A model generated the notes under the pieces. The model was not told the DNA's origin, searched no databases, and worked only from the letters and a program-made list of their open reading frames with translations. The position numbers and the translations under genes are program-made. Source: Ascidia mentula (Eukaryota > Chordata > Ascidiacea > Phlebobranchia > Ascidiidae). From it: a DNA stretch of 64,000 nt. How positions within the stretch are numbered: the stretch's first letter is position 1; each line of letters begins with the position of its first letter. Of this stretch, positions 61,261-64,000 are shown piece by piece. Where the stretch lies: contig OX387198.1 of assembly GCA_947561715.1 (NCBI GenBank), forward strand, positions 7,192,001 to 7,256,000, in the 5' to 3' direction.

Positions 61261-63556
61261 ATGGGTTTCGGTCTGTCGAAACCAAAGATACCTCATGTTG
61301 TGATAATAGGCGGAGGCTACTCCGGCACCGCACTAGCCTGCATCCTCCAAAAGAAGCCGTTCTGTAAAACAACGCTAATCGACCCCATGGAGGCTTTACA
61401 TCACAATTTGGCATCGGCCCGCACCATAGTTGAACCCGGTGGGTTTTTTCCTTCCAAACTTTTCTTTAGCTTAAAAATTATCCTCCGTCCATACAGTATT
61501 TTGATACTACAGCAATTTAAAGCTAAATAAATACAATACAACGCAGCAGTGATTTTTCATGCAATGGCATGGTTGGCAGGATCGCCCCACAACGCAGGTC
61601 CTTACTTGGCGATCACAGCTATCGTATCGAGCTCATTATGTTTATTTGTCGGGAAAAAGTGGCTGATCCAGCTCGGTTGCAATGACAAAGTCTGTAAGCC
61701 TAATGATAAATACAATACATACATAAAACTTTAAATAATATAGTCTCACCCCTAATGTAACGATTCAGCTATGCATTGTTCCATATAACGTATATCGTCT
61801 TTAGATGTGATTGTGTTCAAATTATGAAAGGGTTTACTTATTTTTGATTTTTTTAATCTTGCTCCGACTTGTCAGGAAAAAGTGGCTGATCCAGCTAGGC
61901 TGCATTGCCTTGGCTGCCAAGCCTGCAAACCTCATGAGGTTTTACTTGAATATTATTTTTGCAGTTAACCTTAAAACCGGTGATATCATATGCTTTAAAA
62001 ACATTTGCCAATCTTGTGCGATTTTTTGTCTTAGGATTCGTCAACAAACTTTTCCTGCCTTACGACAAGTTCATCTCCAATCACTTGAAACAGAGAGTTG
62101 CTTCAATACGGAAAGAAAAGAATGTCGTTATTTTGCAAAGCGGCAAAAAGGTATTCGCGCCTTGCATCGTGATGTATAGGAAATTTATCTCTAAATTAGT
62201 TTGTTCTCATTTGTCTATAGTTTTTAGTATTCTGTGTGCGTGTTGGAATGGCGTGTGGTGTCTTCAACTTCGACTTAAACGTCACAAAAATTTTAGGTAT
62301 CATATGACTATCTAGTGATAGCGACCGGATCTTTAGAACCATTTCCATACAAACTTGAGGGTAACATTGACGAAGCGATTTCTTCCTACAAAAAGATTAC
62401 AGAAGCAGTAAGTTAAAACTATGTGCATATGATAAGCAATGTGGAAGTCGTCTTGGCCGTTTGGTCAGCAAAGTCGTCTTATAGTCACACCAGCTGCACT
62501 GATGAGATCTTTTAGGTCGAAACAGTGGCCATCTGTCTGCAGCTTATACACAATTGTGTGCATATGTTGCAATACTTTGCGCAGGATTTCAAAACTGCGA
62601 ATTATCGCATTTGAATTGATCGACCAACGAAAATTGACGATAAGCTTGAATAAAAAGTCGGTGAAATTTATTACTTCATCATTTGTAAGAAATAAAAAAA
62701 GATTTTCTGTCCTTCAGCGTTGCTATCGTTATGTTGTTAAAAACACATAGAATATAGGCTAAGGAATAATACAACCTTGGCTTTTACCATCAGATGAAAA
62801 AGGCCCATCGCATTGCTTGCATTGGAGGCAACGTATTTGCTTGCGAGTTGGCTGGAGAGATTAAAACTGACTACCCCGACAAACAGGTAAAAACGGACAC
62901 TACCACGTTATACAGACATCGTAATTGTAAAAATAAGCTGTTTTTCTGGCACAAAAAACTTTATTTTTATGTAAAAACGACAGATATTTCATAAAAAACG
63001 GGTATTTCAACAGGTCATTATCATTCACTCAAACAAACAACTGGCGTCTAACAGAATGAACGAGGAACTGCAAAACGAACTGCAGCAAAAGTTGAACCGA
63101 AAAGATATTGATCTTATTCTGGGTACCTGCTGTTTTCTTTTCCTGTTTTATGAACAAAATTATATGGAAAGTAGTTTTGAATTTTTCATTTGCCCTAAAA
63201 ACCTGTATCTGTTACAATCAAAAGTTACTGTTACTGATTCTACTTGGATACTGTGATAATGCATGAAGGCTCCTCCAGCGAGAACTCTTGCTGCCATGTT
63301 GGCCAGATGAGCCTGTCTGCATAATCACCATATAGCAACATTTGGTGATTGTAAGGAAGTTTAAAGCAAAGTAAAAAACATTACAGACTTTCATACCATA
63401 TAGGTCAGAACCCGACGAATGCAGACACGTTAACTTTAAACGAGCATGCTCCGAACCAAGTGATTAAAACATCCGATGAGAAAGAGGTCGAAGTGGATTT
63501 GATTATAACTTGCAGCGATCATTCCCCGTCAACATCATTCTGCAAATCTGCCTTGG
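61261..63556 (+). CDS. divergent FSP1/AIFM2-like gene, copy C (3' end beyond window)
   Basis: Six exons are visible: 61261-61438, 62035-62150, 62297-62407, 62794-62886, 63014-63122, 63404-63556. Phases are the same as in copies A and B. MGFGLSKPK starts with Gly2. The FAD motif VVIIGGGYSGTALA is intact. The second dinucleotide motif is IACIGGNVFACELAGEI instead of [16 protein letters not shown], so the central glycines are partly lost. The late CTGNKP motif has become TCSDHSPS. The frame is open and splice sites are good, so it is not an obvious pseudogene, but NAD(P)H use is doubtful. Exons 7 and 8 were not found before position 64000 and should lie downstream. Confidence 0.8.
62441..62550. 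repeat. dispersed fold-back family member in intron 3 of FSP1-like copy C
   Basis: Reads ggaagtcgtcttggccgttt, ggtcagcaaagtcgtctta, cagctgcactgatgagatc, ggtcgaaacagtggccat and ctgtctgcagctta. This is nearly the reverse complement of 43321-43437. Confidence 0.75.
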
Positions 63557-63949
63557 GTATGTTACAACGCAGTTAAAATGTGCATTCTATCGCTGTACGG
63601 CAAAGACGCATATATTCTTATAAACGTTTCATGTCGCGGTTGAACAAGTTTCAAATATTTTCAAATTTAAGAACACAGGAAATATGTAATGTATACACGA
63701 ACATTAATTTAACACATTATTTTATGAAGTGTTTTCACGGTCGCATAGGCGTCCACAGAAAAACATAAATCAGGAGGGACACATTTTTTGTATGTTGTTT
63801 TTGGGTTTCCTACTTTATGCCCTGATAGCTATGTTTTAGTTTTCGTTTTCTATAGTCCCTCTCCGCACGCCCATGCACTATCGTGACTTTGTGTCATACG
63901 CGGGAAAAAAACAAAACATTTTTGTGTAACTATGTTTTAATTGTATTTT

Positions 63950-63994
63950 TTTTACCACACCGGGATTCGAACCCAGCATATCCTGGCCAGAAAA
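63950..63994 (-). repeat. tRNA-derived SINE-like fragment at right edge
   Basis: On the minus strand gggttcgaatcc (63974-63963) followed by cggtgtggt and a poly(A)-like run, preceded by ccaggatatgct. It is related to 58555-58612. The T-arm/B-box match is good, but the upstream half continues to the window end and no full tRNA can be folded. Confidence 0.45.
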
Positions 63995-64000
63995 CAGTTT

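Overview
Eukaryotic genomic DNA, AT-rich, with intron-bearing genes and GT-AG splice sites. Claudin-like four-pass membrane proteins, a PARP14-type enzyme, KNL1, PATL1 and FSP1 homologues, and secreted cationic-peptide precursors with acidic tails all point to an animal. The mix suggests an invertebrate chordate, most likely an ascidian such as Ciona. The species is an inference, not something read directly. All gene models below were built by hand from splice sites and reading phase.

Layout. (1) 0.3-2.0 kb, minus: claudin-like exons of a gene running off the left edge, with one orphan mini-exon beside it. (2) 3.5-7.3 kb: a head-to-head pair of arginine-rich, two-cysteine peptide precursors (80 aa each) with homologous promoters. 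(3) 9.5-20.6 kb, plus: a secreted-protein gene using almost the same signal exon, followed by 31 alternating in-frame mini-exons of 27-33 nt that encode DSEELPGYYK-type and DAMDNMPRYYK-type units. A hAT-like MITE sits inside it. (4) 20.9-21.5 kb: fold-back repeats. (5) 22.3-26.6 kb, minus: 16 phase-consistent exons that read as two tandem claudin-like domains, a degenerate macrodomain and a PARP14-type ADP-ribosyltransferase domain (756 aa). (6) 29.4-30.3 kb, plus: intronless PPP6C. (7) 31.1-37.3 kb, plus: PATL1/Pat1, 21 exons. (8) 39.6-48.3 kb, minus: KNL1, 17 exons, 1241 aa, convergent with PATL1. (9) 52.3-64 kb, plus: three tandem AIFM2/FSP1-like genes. Two are near-identical in structure (381 aa each) and one is divergent, with altered cofactor motifs and truncated by the window end.

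How it fits together: 3.5-20.6 kb is a secreted-peptide cluster in which one leader exon serves very different mature regions, and it carries the most unusual structure in the window. The claudin-claudin-macro-ART gene is the second candidate for something undescribed. The other loci are conserved cell-biology genes (phosphatase, mRNA decay, kinetochore) and a lineage-specific expansion of a lipid-peroxidation defence enzyme.
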